Of a stretch of 64,000 nucleotides of DNA, positions 1 to 8,877 are shown piece after piece (position 1 is the stretch's first letter; every line of letters starts with the position of its first letter). Below the pieces are notes generated by a model. It had not been told where the DNA came from and did not search any database. It was given only the letters and a program-made list of their open reading frames with translations. The stretch comes from Sphingopyxis microcysteis (lineage in GTDB: Bacteria > Pseudomonadota > Alphaproteobacteria > Sphingomonadales > Sphingomonadaceae), in assembly GCF_012274265.1 (NCBI RefSeq), contig NZ_JAANYY010000003.1, forward strand, positions 680,975 through 744,974, in the 5' to 3' direction. The translations under genes and the position numbers were made by a program.

Positions 1-28
1 CAGGGCTACGGTGATATGATTCTGCTTT
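1..28. repeat. Truncated end of an intergenic inverted repeat
   Basis: The first 22 bases of the window are identical to bases 36925-36946, the outer end of the right arm of the inverted repeat at 36867-36935 plus 11 flanking bases. The window edge has therefore cut a member of the same repeat family (core CCCTGAGCCTGTCGAAGG), and only the end of one arm is left. Confidence 0.7.
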
Positions 29-41
29 ATCAGGACAGACT

Positions 42-1283
42 TTAGACTTCCGCCCCCGCGAGCAGCTTGGGCAGATCGCCGGCCTCGCCGCGCGCTTCGT
101 CCATGAAGAAACGCTTGAGGATCGGCAGCCGCTGCACCGCGCCGAGCCCGGTGCGGCGCACCGCGGCGGCGGTGCGGCCGGGAATACCGAACAGCCGGGT
201 GAGCCCGTCGGTCGCGAGGCTGACCATCATATTGTCGAGCCCGCGCCAGCGCTGATAGCGCGCGAGAAGCGCCGCATCGCCGAGGTCAAGCCCGAGCCGG
301 GCGCCCTCGACGAGCACTTCGGTGAGCGCCGCGACGTCGCGGAGGCCAAGGTTGAGTCCCTGTCCCGCGATCGGATGGATGCCGTGCGCGGCGTCGCCGA
401 CGAGCGCGATTCGCTCGGCGACGATCGACGCGCTGTGGTGGAAACCGAGCGGATAGGTCATCCGCGGCGCGACGAGTTCCATCGCGCCAAGCACCCCGCC
501 GGCGCGCTTTTCGAGTTCGGCGACAAAACCGCGGTCGCCCAGCTTGGCGAATCCGGGGCCGTCCTTTTCGGCGACGGTCCACACAAAGGCCGAGCGGTGC
601 CGACCTTCGCCGTCATCGACCAGCGGCAGCAGCGCGAAAGGGCCCGAGGGGTAGAAGATTTCGTGCGCGACATGGCCATGCGGCCGCTCATGCGCAACGG
701 CGCCGATCATTGCGTGATGGTGGTACGACCAGCTCGCGATACTGAACCCCGCCGCATAGCGCGTCGGCGAGCGGCGGCCTTCGGCGACGATCAGCAGCGG
801 CGCAGCCAGCCTCGTCCCGTCGGCGAGCGTCAGCGTGACGCCATGGACGCCAATGTCGCGCGTCGTGACGGTGGCGGGCATATGCAGCCGCACCAGCGGT
901 GCATCGGCCAGCCCCGCGGCGAGTGCCAGACGCAGCTGGCGGTTCTCGATCATCGTGCCGAGCGGCGGATCGCCATCGGCGGTGACGAAATCGAGCTCGC
1001 CGCCACGGCCGCTGTCGGGCGCGCCATCGCCGACCTTGATCGCGCGGATCGGGCAGCCGTGACCGGTCAGCCGCTCCGCAATCCCCAGCACCTCGAACAT
1101 CTGCCAGGTCGCGCTCGCGATCGCCGAGGCGCGGCCATCGAATCCCGGTGCGATCGTCGCCACCGGGTCGGCGGGATCGACGATCTGGACCGACAGGCCA
1201 TGGTGCGACAGGGCAAGGGCAAGCGCCTGGCCGACGAGGCCGCCGCCGGAGATCAGGACATCGCTGCGCAGCGTTTCGCTCAT
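42..1283 (-). CDS. UbiH/UbiF/COQ6-family FAD-dependent monooxygenase
   Basis: A 413-residue flavoprotein of the class A hydroxylase family that hydroxylates the aromatic ring of ubiquinone precursors using FAD, NAD(P)H and O2. Seen: an N-terminal dinucleotide fold with GGGLVG at residues 13-18, and the second FAD motif GDAAHGIHPIAGQGLNLGLRD near residue 295, where HPIAGQGLN is diagnostic of UbiH/COQ6 proteins. Length is normal for the family. It is divergent from ftsK, a common neighbourhood in sphingomonads. Which ring position it modifies (UbiH, UbiF, UbiI or the broad UbiL/UbiM types) cannot be told from sequence alone, so no symbol is given. The ATG lies 112 bases from the ftsK start, leaving room for two promoters. 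Confidence 0.9.
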   Translation of the reverse strand: MSETLRSDVLISGGGLVGQALALALSHHGLSVQIVDPADPVATIAPGFDGRASAIASATWQMFEVLGIAERLTGHGCPIRAIKVGDGAPDSGRGGELDFVTADGDPPLGTMIENRQLRLALAAGLADAPLVRLHMPATVTTRDIGVHGVTLTLADGTRLAAPLLIVAEGRRSPTRYAAGFSIASWSYHHHAMIGAVAHERPHGHVAHEIFYPSGPFALLPLVDDGEGRHRSAFVWTVAEKDGPGFAKLGDRGFVAELEKRAGGVLGAMELVAPRMTYPLGFHHSASIVAERIALVGDAAHGIHPIAGQGLNLGLRDVAALTEVLVEGARLGLDLGDAALLARYQRWRGLDNMMVSLATDGLTRLFGIPGRTAAAVRRTGLGAVQRLPILKRFFMDEARGEAGDLPKLLAGAEV

Positions 1284-1395
1284 GGGGCTGCCCTAGCGCG
1301 CGGCAGGGCGGTTGGAAAGGCCGTGCGCGCGCCGGGCCGCGCTTGACGGCGACTCCCCCCCATGCGCATATCGCCGTGGTTAACTGACAGGGACC

Positions 1396-3717
1396 GTGAA
1401 GAACATGGCTAGCCGCAAGGCCGCACCGGTAAAGGCCGATTGGCGCACCGTTTTCCGCCAGAGCATCGCGCGATCGCTGGTGATCGCCGCGGCGGCGGCG
1501 CTTGGGCTGTTCACGCTGTTCCTGGCGCTTGCGCTCGCCACCTACGACAGCACCGATGCGGCGCTCAATACCGCCGCCGACGGCGCCGCCGCCAACTGGA
1601 TGGGCAGCACGGGAGCGTGGTTCGCCGATCTGGGGCTGTCGATCGGCGGGATCGGGATCGCGTTGCTGCTGCCGCTGCTCGGCCTGCTCGCGTGGCGGCT
1701 GTGGACGGGCGAACCCCAACCCTATTGGCCGCGCCAGCTCGCGTACAGCTTCGTCGGCATCCTCCTCGTCGGGCTGGGCGCCGAACTCTGGTCGCCCGCA
1801 ACGGGGGCGCCGATGCCCGCGGGCTGGGGCGGCATCATCGCACTGCTTGTCGGCGGCGCGATCACGCCGCTGTTCGCCGCCGCGGGCGAACCCGCCGCCG
1901 CGCTGATCCGCATTGCCGCCATCCTGCTGCTGGTCACCGCGGGGCTGTGGCTCGCGTGGCGCGCGCTGCGGCTGGAAAAGGGATGGGCCTCGCGCTTCCG
2001 TCTCCCCGCCGTCGAGCGCAGCCGCGTCGCCGAGCCGGTGCGCGTCGCCGACGAGGGCGCCCGCGCACCGAACCTGATGGAACGCGTCGTGCGCCCCCGC
2101 GCGATCGCCGAGCCGAGCGACCGCGCGCCGCCCGAAATCGCCGACCCCGCCGAGCGCACCGCACCGTCGAAGCCCCGGCCCAAGCCGCAGACCGAGCTGT
2201 TCACCAATTACCAGCTGCCGTCGATCGACCTGCTGGCACCGCCGCCGCCGGGGCCGACGGGCCAGATCGACAAGGCGGGGCTGGAACGCAATGCGCGGCT
2301 GCTCGAATCGGTGCTCGAGGATTTTCAGGTCAAGGGCGTCGTCACCGCGGTCCGCCCCGGCCCGGTCGTCACCATGTACGAACTCGAACCCGCGCCGGGG
2401 ACGAAGGCGAGCCGCGTGTCGAACCTCGCCGACGATATCGCGCGCAACATGTCGGCGCTGTCGGCGCGTATCGCGCCGATCCCCGGCCGCACGGTGATCG
2501 GCATTGAGCTCCCCAACGCGCACCGCGAATCGGTGGTGCTGCACGAGATCATCGGCAGCGCGCTGTTCCAGGACCAGACCGGCGCGCTGCCGATCATCCT
2601 GGGCAAGAATATCAGCGGCGACGCGGTGATCGCCGATCTCGCGCCGATGCCGCACCTGCTGATCGCGGGGACCACCGGTTCGGGCAAGTCGGTCGGGCTC
2701 AACGCGATGATCCTGTCTTTACTCTATCGGCTCGGCCCCGATCAGGTGAAGATGATCATGATCGATCCCAAGATGCTGGAACTCAGCGTCTATGACGATA
2801 TTCCGCACCTGCTCGCGCCCGTGGTGACCGAACCCAAGAAGGCGATCCGGGCGCTGAAATGGGCGGTCGAGCAGATGGAGGACCGCTACCGGATGATGTC
2901 GTCGCTGTCGGTGCGCAACTTGGCGTCCTACAACGACAAGGTGCGCGCCGCGCTCGCCAAGGGCAAGTCGCTCGGCCGCCGCGTCCAGACCGGATACGAC
3001 CCCGACACCGGCCAGCCGGTCTATGAGGAAGAGACGCTCGATTATGCGCCGCTGCCGCAGATCGTCGTCGTCGTCGATGAGCTCGCCGATCTGATGATGA
3101 CCGCGGGCAAGGAGGTCGAGTTCCTGATCCAGCGGCTCGCGCAAAAGGCACGCGCGGCGGGCATCCACCTGATCCTTGCGACCCAGCGCCCGTCGGTCGA
3201 CGTCATCACCGGCGTCATCAAGGCGAATTTGCCGACGCGCATCAGCTTCAACGTCACGTCGAAAATCGACAGCCGCACGATCTTGGGCGAGGCGGGCGCC
3301 GAACAGCTGCTCGGCAAGGGCGACATGCTCTATGTCCCTGGCGGCAAGCAGATCACGCGTATCCACGGCCCGTTCGTGTCCGACGACGAAGTGCGCGCGG
3401 TCGCCGATCACTGGAAGGGGCAGGGCCGCCCCGACTATATCGAAAGCGTCACCGAGGATCCCGAGGACGGCGGCTTTGCGATGGAGGGCGCCCCGGCGGG
3501 CGGCGACAGCGCCGAAGACCGCATGTATGCCAAAGCCTGCCAGATCGTCGTCGAAAGCCAGAAGGCATCGACGAGTTGGCTGCAACGTCAATTGCGCATC
3601 GGGTATAATAGCGCGGCTCGGTTGATCGAGCGCATGGAGGAGGAAGGGCTGGTGAGCCCGCCGAACCATGTCGGCCGCCGCGACGTGCTGACCGATCAAT
3701 ATGGCCAGCCGCGGTAG
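1396..3717 (+). CDS. ftsK: DNA translocase FtsK
   Basis: Septal DNA pump that coordinates chromosome dimer resolution and segregation with division. Seen: four hydrophobic segments in the first 200 residues, a Pro/Arg/Glu-rich linker (about 200-260), the translocase core with Walker A GTTGSGKSVGLN near residue 424 and Walker B VVVVDELADLMM near 557, and a C-terminal winged-helix gamma domain (about 705-770, STSWLQRQLRIGYNSAARLIERMEEEGLVS) that reads KOPS sites. At 773 residues it is in the range of the short-linker alphaproteobacterial forms. The frame opens with GTG at 1396 (MKNMASRK); an ATG at 1405 (MASRKAAP) is an equally possible start. Confidence 0.97.
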   Translation: MKNMASRKAAPVKADWRTVFRQSIARSLVIAAAAALGLFTLFLALALATYDSTDAALNTAADGAAANWMGSTGAWFADLGLSIGGIGIALLLPLLGLLAWRLWTGEPQPYWPRQLAYSFVGILLVGLGAELWSPATGAPMPAGWGGIIALLVGGAITPLFAAAGEPAAALIRIAAILLLVTAGLWLAWRALRLEKGWASRFRLPAVERSRVAEPVRVADEGARAPNLMERVVRPRAIAEPSDRAPPEIADPAERTAPSKPRPKPQTELFTNYQLPSIDLLAPPPPGPTGQIDKAGLERNARLLESVLEDFQVKGVVTAVRPGPVVTMYELEPAPGTKASRVSNLADDIARNMSALSARIAPIPGRTVIGIELPNAHRESVVLHEIIGSALFQDQTGALPIILGKNISGDAVIADLAPMPHLLIAGTTGSGKSVGLNAMILSLLYRLGPDQVKMIMIDPKMLELSVYDDIPHLLAPVVTEPKKAIRALKWAVEQMEDRYRMMSSLSVRNLASYNDKVRAALAKGKSLGRRVQTGYDPDTGQPVYEEETLDYAPLPQIVVVVDELADLMMTAGKEVEFLIQRLAQKARAAGIHLILATQRPSVDVITGVIKANLPTRISFNVTSKIDSRTILGEAGAEQLLGKGDMLYVPGGKQITRIHGPFVSDDEVRAVADHWKGQGRPDYIESVTEDPEDGGFAMEGAPAGGDSAEDRMYAKACQIVVESQKASTSWLQRQLRIGYNSAARLIERMEEEGLVSPPNHVGRRDVLTDQYGQPR

Positions 3718-3762
3718 GGAACTTTTACGGGGTTTAGGGTTTCAATCCGGACTTCCTATCAT

Positions 3763-3840
3763 CGTCATCCCGGCGAAGGCCGAGATCTCGCCATGGCGTC
3801 GTTGCGCGAAGGTGAGATCCCGGCCTTCGCCGGGATGACG
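3763..3840. repeat. Inverted repeat, family CGTCATCCCGGCGAAGGC
   Basis: Two 27-base arms (3763-3789 and 3814-3840) are reverse complements with one mismatch and enclose a 24-base loop. It lies between ftsK and lolA and could act as a bidirectional terminator or mRNA-stabilising hairpin. The right-arm sequence recurs exactly at 36791-36817, so this is a dispersed element and not a gene-specific terminator. Confidence 0.85.
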
Positions 3841-3920
3841 GAGAGATGAAACGACGGTTCAGTGGATATTCAACGCCCCAACGTCACATGCGAACCACGA
3901 TTTTTCAGAATGAGAGTATC

Positions 3921-4574
3921 ATGACCCTGACCTTTCCTCGCCTGAACCTGACGCGCGCCGCCGCGCTGGCGCTAGCGCCGCTGGCCGCGGCTGGCCTTGC
4001 CGCGACCGTACCCGCCACCGCGCAATCGGCGTCGGCGTTGTCCTCGGTCCAATCGCACCTCAAATCGACGAGTTCGATGACCGCCGACTTTGTCCAGACC
4101 GATCGCAACGGCCAGCGCCTGTCGGGCAAGCTCACCCTGAAGCGTCCGGGCAAGATCCGTTTCCAGTATCAAAAGGGCGTGCCGTTGCTGATCGTCGGCG
4201 ACGGCAGCTCGCTGACCATGATCGACTATGAGGTGCGGCAGGTGCAGCGCTGGCCGGTGAAGAATTCGCCGCTGGGCGCGCTGCTCGACCCCGACCGCGA
4301 TCTCACCCGATATGCGAAGGTCCTGCCCACCGGCAGCAACGATGTGCTGAGCGTCGAGGTCAAGGATCCCAAGCGCCCCGAATATGGCACGATCACGATG
4401 GTGTTCGTGCGCGACGGTGGCGCGCCCGCGGGTCTGCGCCTGCGCGGCTGGGTCGCGCTCGATTCGCAGAACAACCGGACGCGGATCGACCTCAGCAACC
4501 AGAAATTCAACGTCGCGGTCGCCGATTCGGCGTTCCGCTGGACCGACCCGCGCCCGAACAAGCGCGGTCGCTGA
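3921..4574 (+). CDS. lolA: Outer-membrane lipoprotein carrier protein LolA
   Basis: Periplasmic chaperone that carries lipoproteins from LolCDE to the outer membrane. The chosen ATG (3921) gives 217 residues opening with a Sec signal peptide (TRAAALALAPLAAAGLAATVPATAQSASA, cleavage near residue 36). The longer open frame from 3846 starts inside the upstream inverted repeat and would bury that signal. Mature features match the LolA beta-sandwich: an N-terminal helix with LKSTSSMTADFVQT, then LSGKLTLKRPGKIRFQY and a C-terminal WVALDSQNNRTRIDLSNQKFN. The position after ftsK is typical of alphaproteobacteria. A strong terminator follows directly. Confidence 0.93.
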   Translation: MTLTFPRLNLTRAAALALAPLAAAGLAATVPATAQSASALSSVQSHLKSTSSMTADFVQTDRNGQRLSGKLTLKRPGKIRFQYQKGVPLLIVGDGSSLTMIDYEVRQVQRWPVKNSPLGALLDPDRDLTRYAKVLPTGSNDVLSVEVKDPKRPEYGTITMVFVRDGGAPAGLRLRGWVALDSQNNRTRIDLSNQKFNVAVADSAFRWTDPRPNKRGR

Positions 4575-4585
4575 ACGAAAAATTC

Positions 4586-4625
4586 AGGCCGGGGCGTTTT
4601 CTTGCAAAATTCCCCGGCCTTTTTC
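4586..4625 (+). terminator. Rho-independent terminator after lolA
   Basis: A perfect 9-bp stem AGGCCGGGG / CCCCGGCCT (4586-4594 and 4612-4620) with a 17-base loop is followed by a T-run at 4620-4624, eleven bases after the lolA stop. Confidence 0.85.
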
Positions 4626-4928
4626 CGCCGAACCGTCGCCCAGCATCGACGAACTGCAAAATCGGCGCTTTGCGGCCAATTTCTGTTCAGCTTGGCGACA
4701 GGGAAAGCGGGCTATTTCAACTCTCGAAGACGCCAACACGGCCCCGGATTTGGGTTTCCCCCTGTTGCCCCACCCGGATTGCCCGGTGTCTTCATTCAAG
4801 AGCGTGACGAACGCTGACCTTGAACCCCCGTTCCACCGCCCCTGGGACGGGGGTTTATGATTCCCGGTACTGGCGCAGCCCGAGCATCCTCGTTGCGCCG
4901 CACGCGTGGCGCCGATAGAGCCGACCGC
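4626..4928. other. Intergenic region upstream of xth, no gene
   Basis: About 300 bases between the lolA terminator and the exonuclease III start. Open frames crossing it have no family resemblance and no ribosome-binding site. A short inverted repeat (AACCCCCGT at 4823 pairing with ACGGGGGTT ending at 4855) has no T-run, so it is not a convincing terminator. The promoter for xth-ribA presumably lies here but I cannot place it. Confidence 0.5.
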
Positions 4929-5723
4929 ATGACTCGCACCAGCATCGCATCGTGGAATATCAACAGCGTCCGCGCCCGCATCGGCATCGTCGAGAAATTC
5001 CTTCGCGAAGAAGCGCCCGACATTTTGTGCCTGCAGGAAACCAAGGTCGAATGCGGCATCTTTCCCAAGGATATGTTTGAGGCGCTGGGCTATGGCCACA
5101 TCGTTACCCACGGCCAGCGGATGCACCATGGCGTCGCGATCGTCAGCAAGGTGCCGCTGACCGAAGTGCGCAAATATGACTGGCAGGCGAATGGCGAGGC
5201 GCGCCACGTCGGCGTTACGCTGCCGTCGGGGGTGCGGCTCGACAATGTCTATATCCCCGCGGGCGGCGACATTCCCGATCGCGAGCTCAATCCGAAATTC
5301 GGGCAGAAGCTCGATTTCTTTGGCCGCATGACCGAGTGGTCGGGGGCGCTGAACGGCACGCCGACAGTGCTCACCGGCGATTTCAACGTCGCGCCGCTCG
5401 AAAGCGACGTGTGGAACCACAAGGCGCTGCTCGACGTCGTCAGCCACACGCCGATCGAGGTCGAAACGCTCGCGCGGTTGCAGGCGGCGTCGAACTGGGT
5501 CGATCTAGGTCGCCATTTCGTTCCGGCGCCGGAGCGGCTCTATACCTGGTGGAGTTACCGCGCCAAGGATTGGGAAGCGTCGAACCGCGGTCGCCGTCTC
5601 GACCACATGTGGGTGACCCCCGACCTCAAGGACAAGGCGGTGTCGCACCGCATCGTGCAGCCGGCGCGCAGCTGGGAGCGGCCGTCGGACCATATCCCGC
5701 TGGTCACGGAATTCGCTTTTTGA
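4929..5723 (+). CDS. xth: Exodeoxyribonuclease III
   Basis: AP endonuclease / 3'-5' exonuclease of base-excision repair, 264 residues from the ATG at 4929. The open frame extends 24 codons upstream but the family begins at MTRTSIASWNINSVRAR. Seen: metal ligands in WNINS (residue about 10) and LQETK (about 35), the catalytic TGDFNVAP (near 149), and the C-terminal GRRLDHMW and SDHIPLV boxes of the EEP nuclease fold. Length matches E. coli XthA (268). The stop TGA overlaps the ribA TTG start as TTGA, indicating translational coupling. Confidence 0.95.
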   Translation: MTRTSIASWNINSVRARIGIVEKFLREEAPDILCLQETKVECGIFPKDMFEALGYGHIVTHGQRMHHGVAIVSKVPLTEVRKYDWQANGEARHVGVTLPSGVRLDNVYIPAGGDIPDRELNPKFGQKLDFFGRMTEWSGALNGTPTVLTGDFNVAPLESDVWNHKALLDVVSHTPIEVETLARLQAASNWVDLGRHFVPAPERLYTWWSYRAKDWEASNRGRRLDHMWVTPDLKDKAVSHRIVQPARSWERPSDHIPLVTEFAF

Positions 5724-6784
5724 GCGACGCCGACCATAGAGGCGCCCGCCGCGCCGCGCGCGCGATCGACGCCTTACGCCGCGGCTGGCCCTTTCGCGTC
5801 GAGAGCGCCGACGGCGCGCTCGACCTGCTCGCGGTCGAAAGCGCGCGCGACGACGCGCTCGCCGAATTCGCCAGCCACGACGTGCTGCTGTCGGGCGAGC
5901 GCGCGGTCACGCTGAAGCTCACCAACCAGCGCGTCGCGGCGACCCCGGGTCCGGTGCGCCTCGATGCCGCCGCCGCGACCGTGACCGCGGCGCTGGCGAT
6001 CGCCGATCCGGCGCTCGACCTCGCCCATCCGCTCAAGGGTCCGTTTCGTACCATTGCGACGGGCGGCGAAGCTGCCGCGGAGGCCGCGATGACGATGGCG
6101 CGCCACGCGGGCCTGCTTCCGGCTTTTTTCGTGCGCGAAGCGGCTGGCGAGGCCGAGACATTCTGCACCGCCGACGATGTCGCGGCGCTGCTCGACCCCG
6201 CGCGGCTGGAGGTCGCCGCGCGCGCGCGGCTGCCCGTCGCGGCGAGCGAAAGCGCTGAGATTATTGCTTTCCGCTCGCCCGAAGAAGCGTCGGACCATGT
6301 CGCGCTTGTCATCGGCCAGCGCGACGGCAATCCCCCGGTCGTCCGCTTGCACAGCGAATGCCTGACCGGCGATGTGCTCGGCAGTCTGAAATGCGATTGC
6401 GGGCCGCAGCTCCACGCCGCGCTCCACGCGATGGCCGATGCGCCGTGGGGGGTGCTGCTGTACCTGCGGCAGGAGGGACGCGGCATCGGCCTCGTCAACA
6501 AGCTGCGCGCCTATGCGTTGCAGGATCAAGGCTATGACACGGTCGATGCCAATCTGCGGCTGGGTTTTCCGGTCGAAGCGCGCGATTTTGCGATCGCCGG
6601 GCGGATGCTGGAATTGCTCAATATCCCGCGCATCCGGCTGATGACCAACAACCCCGAAAAGGTCGCGCGTCTGCAAAAGGAAGGCGTCGAGGTGGTCGAA
6701 CGCCTGCCGCTGGCGCTGCCGACCAACCCCCACAATGAGCAATATCTCGCGACGAAGCGCGACCGAACCGGGCATCAGCTTTAG
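5720..6784 (+). CDS. ribA: GTP cyclohydrolase II with degenerate N-terminal RibB-like domain
   Basis: Catalyses the first step of riboflavin synthesis, GTP to 2,5-diamino-6-ribosylamino-pyrimidinone phosphate plus formate. The C-terminal half (about 185-354) is full RibA: zinc-site HSECLTGDVLGSLKCDCGPQ, GTP-site RQEGRGIGLVNKLRAYALQD and a late TNNPEK. The first 150 residues still resemble DHBP synthase (ARHAGLLPAFFVREAAGEAE) but I do not see its acidic metal site, so the RibB half is probably inactive. No ATG exists near the expected start; a TTG at 5720 overlapping the xth stop gives 354 residues and best fits coupling to xth. The start is inferred. Confidence 0.88.
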   Translation: MSDADHRGARRAARAIDALRRGWPFRVESADGALDLLAVESARDDALAEFASHDVLLSGERAVTLKLTNQRVAATPGPVRLDAAAATVTAALAIADPALDLAHPLKGPFRTIATGGEAAAEAAMTMARHAGLLPAFFVREAAGEAETFCTADDVAALLDPARLEVAARARLPVAASESAEIIAFRSPEEASDHVALVIGQRDGNPPVVRLHSECLTGDVLGSLKCDCGPQLHAALHAMADAPWGVLLYLRQEGRGIGLVNKLRAYALQDQGYDTVDANLRLGFPVEARDFAIAGRMLELLNIPRIRLMTNNPEKVARLQKEGVEVVERLPLALPTNPHNEQYLATKRDRTGHQL

Positions 6785-6790
6785 AAAGAC

Positions 6791-6866
6791 GTCGCCCCCG
6801 CGCAGGCGGGGGCCGCCATCGGCGAAGTTCTACGTTGCCAGCGGCCCCCGCCGGCGCGGGGGCGAC
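6791..6866. repeat. Inverted repeat, family GTCGCCCCCGCGCAGGCGGG
   Basis: 26-base arms at 6791-6816 and 6841-6866 are reverse complements with one mismatch around a 24-base loop. It sits between the convergent ribA and LytTR regulator genes, where it could terminate both. The same arm sequence occurs at 12031-12118. Confidence 0.85.
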
Positions 6867-6885
6867 GTTTCATTATTTGCCGACC

Positions 6886-7692
6886 TTAATGCACGAACCG
6901 CGCCACCACATCGCGGTAGCTGCGGCTGACCTTCACCTGCGCGCCCGAACCGAGCACCAGGAAACATTCGCCGTTGGTGTGCGGCTTCACCTGCTTCACC
7001 TGTGACAGGTTGACGATCGTCGAGCGATGCACGCGCTGGAAGTTGCGCGGGTCGAGCCGCTTTTCCAGATCCTTCATCGTTTCGCGCAGGATCAGGCTGT
7101 TGTCGGCGGTGTAGATGCACATATAGTCGCCCGCAGCGTCGATGCGTTCGATGCTGTCGACATCGACGCGGAAGATCTGGCCGCGATCCTTGATATTGAT
7201 CATCTTTTCGTAGCGATCGGCGGCATGCGCGTCGGGCGCCGCCTCGCTGCCATAATCGTCTGCCGCATCGGGGGCGACCTCGGCCAGCACGGTCTTCAGC
7301 CGCTCGACCTCGGCCGCGCCGCGCTTTTCGGTGAGGCGCTGGCGCACGCGGTCGAGCGCATCGGCCAGCCGTTCGGGTTCGACCGGCTTCACCAGATAAT
7401 CGACCGCCTGCGCCTCGAACGCGCGGATCGCATGGTCCGAATAGGCGGTGACGAACACCACCAGCGGCGGTTCGACTTCCATCAAGCCCTGAATCACCGA
7501 AAAGCCGTCGAAACCCGGCATCTGGATGTCGAGAAAGACCAGATCGGGCTTGTGCGTCTTGATTTTTCGGATCGCCTCGCGGCCATTTTGCGCGGTGTCG
7601 ACGATTTCAACGTCCGCATGCGGTTCGAGCCGCAGTTGCAGGCCTTGGGTGGCCAGTTTTTCATCATCCACCAGGATGGTTCTGATCGTCAT
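6886..7692 (-). CDS. LytTR-family response regulator
   Basis: 268-residue cytoplasmic DNA-binding response regulator. Receiver domain (1-120): acidic pocket DDE at residues 9-11, phospho-acceptor Asp in LVFLDIQMPGFDG near 56, TAYSDHAIRAFEAQAVDYLVKPVE with the conserved Lys near 104. C-terminal LytTR domain (about 165-268): RVDVDSIERIDAAGDYMCIYT, FQRVHRSTIVNLSQV, KVSRSYRDVV. It overlaps the upstream sensor-kinase stop by 4 bases (ATG at 7692 inside the kinase end), so the two are cotranscribed and form one LytS/LytR-type pair. The target genes cannot be read from the sequence. Confidence 0.93.
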   Translation of the reverse strand: MTIRTILVDDEKLATQGLQLRLEPHADVEIVDTAQNGREAIRKIKTHKPDLVFLDIQMPGFDGFSVIQGLMEVEPPLVVFVTAYSDHAIRAFEAQAVDYLVKPVEPERLADALDRVRQRLTEKRGAAEVERLKTVLAEVAPDAADDYGSEAAPDAHAADRYEKMINIKDRGQIFRVDVDSIERIDAAGDYMCIYTADNSLILRETMKDLEKRLDPRNFQRVHRSTIVNLSQVKQVKPHTNGECFLVLGSGAQVKVSRSYRDVVARFVH

Positions 7693-8813
7693 GTCCGTTC
7701 GGTTCCAATCGTCATTTGCCCATCGGGCTGAAACGGAAACTCGATAATCACCGTGAACCCGCCATCAGCGCCACGTTGAGCGTCGAACCGGTGCTGGTCG
7801 CCAAAAGCCTGCGCCAGACGGTCCCTGATATTGGCTAAACCCACGCCGGTCGATTCCGTTGCAAGACCCGTGGTGGGGTCCGTGCTTTCGACTGGCAATC
7901 CCGCGCCGGTGTCGGACACGGTGATCCGGACATTTTGACCGGCCAGCTGTGCCGAAAGCGTGATGTCGGCGCCCTCCTCCTGCGGCGTGACCGCATATTT
8001 GATCGCGTTTTCCACCAGCGGCTGCAGCAACAGCGACGGCAATCGCGCCCGCGCCACAAGCGGATCGATCGCAAAATGGGGTCGCAGCCGGTCCTCGAAG
8101 CGCATCTTTTCGATGTCGAGATAGAGCTTCAGCGTCTCGATCTCCTGCGCCAGCGTGACCTGCGCGGTGGGCTCGTTCGCGAGCGTATAGCGCAGGAACG
8201 CCGACAGCCGCGACAGCATCGCGTTGGCGGGTTCGGTCTGCTTGAGCAGAACCAGCGTCGAAATACTGTTCAGCGTGTTGAACAGGAAATGCGGGTTGAG
8301 CTGATAGCGCAGCATCGCAAGCTGCGCCGACGCCGCCTGCGCCTCGAGCCGCAGCACGCGGTCATTCTGTTCTTCGAGCTGAAGGAAATAGTTGATCGCG
8401 AAATAAAGCGCCGACCACGCCGCGAGCGATGTCGCGTCGATATAGACGGCGCCGAGAAGCAGGCTGGTGAACCCCGCCTCGCTGTTTGGATTCTGGATCT
8501 GCGCCACCCAGGCGTCGATAAACGCCCATAGCGCCGTCGCGAGCCCCGACAGGCCGAAGCTCACGCCCCACATCAGCAGGGGGCGGCGGCTGATCAAGGC
8601 GCGGTAGCAGACCGCCAGAATGAGCGAGAGCGAGAAGCCGGTGATCGCCGAAATCGTCTGCGGGATCAGAAAGGTCAGCGGCTGCCCGTTGGCGAGACCC
8701 GAAACCCCGCGCAGGCCCAGCCACGCGGCCCAGCCCAATAGCTGGAGGTTCCAGAAGGCGCGGACCTTGTTGTCGAAAAAGGGTCCCGGCGAAGACAGGC
8801 GAAACAGCGGCAT
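7689..8813 (-). CDS. LytS/YehU-type sensor histidine kinase
   Basis: 374-residue membrane kinase partner of the adjacent LytTR regulator. About four hydrophobic helices (residues 15-145, for example SAITGFSLSLILAVCYRAL and TSLAAWSALYFAINYFL) precede the His_kinase domain: phospho-acceptor His in LRYQLNPHFLFNTLNSIST, N-box LLLQPLVENAIKYAV, and the ATPase G-boxes VSDTGAGLP and GVGLANIRDRL. I start at the ATG at 8813 (MPLFRLSSPGPFF); the frame runs open to 8933 but that extension is Arg-rich and unlike the family. No extracellular sensor domain is present, so the signal is probably sensed in the membrane. Confidence 0.9.
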   Translation of the reverse strand: MPLFRLSSPGPFFDNKVRAFWNLQLLGWAAWLGLRGVSGLANGQPLTFLIPQTISAITGFSLSLILAVCYRALISRRPLLMWGVSFGLSGLATALWAFIDAWVAQIQNPNSEAGFTSLLLGAVYIDATSLAAWSALYFAINYFLQLEEQNDRVLRLEAQAASAQLAMLRYQLNPHFLFNTLNSISTLVLLKQTEPANAMLSRLSAFLRYTLANEPTAQVTLAQEIETLKLYLDIEKMRFEDRLRPHFAIDPLVARARLPSLLLQPLVENAIKYAVTPQEEGADITLSAQLAGQNVRITVSDTGAGLPVESTDPTTGLATESTGVGLANIRDRLAQAFGDQHRFDAQRGADGGFTVIIEFPFQPDGQMTIGTERT

Positions 8814-8877
8814 GGGGGTCCGGTAGGTCGCGATGGTCAGCGGCCGCGGATACGCAGCCGGAACCCGGCGTAGCCAA

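Noticed and set aside
688..2655. 655-residue minus-strand frame across ubiH-family and ftsK genes
   Set aside because: It spans two genes and their divergent promoter region; Arg-rich antisense noise.
4823..4855. AACCCCCGT/ACGGGGGTT hairpin as a terminator
   Set aside because: No T-run follows on either strand and the lolA terminator lies upstream, so termination is not supported.
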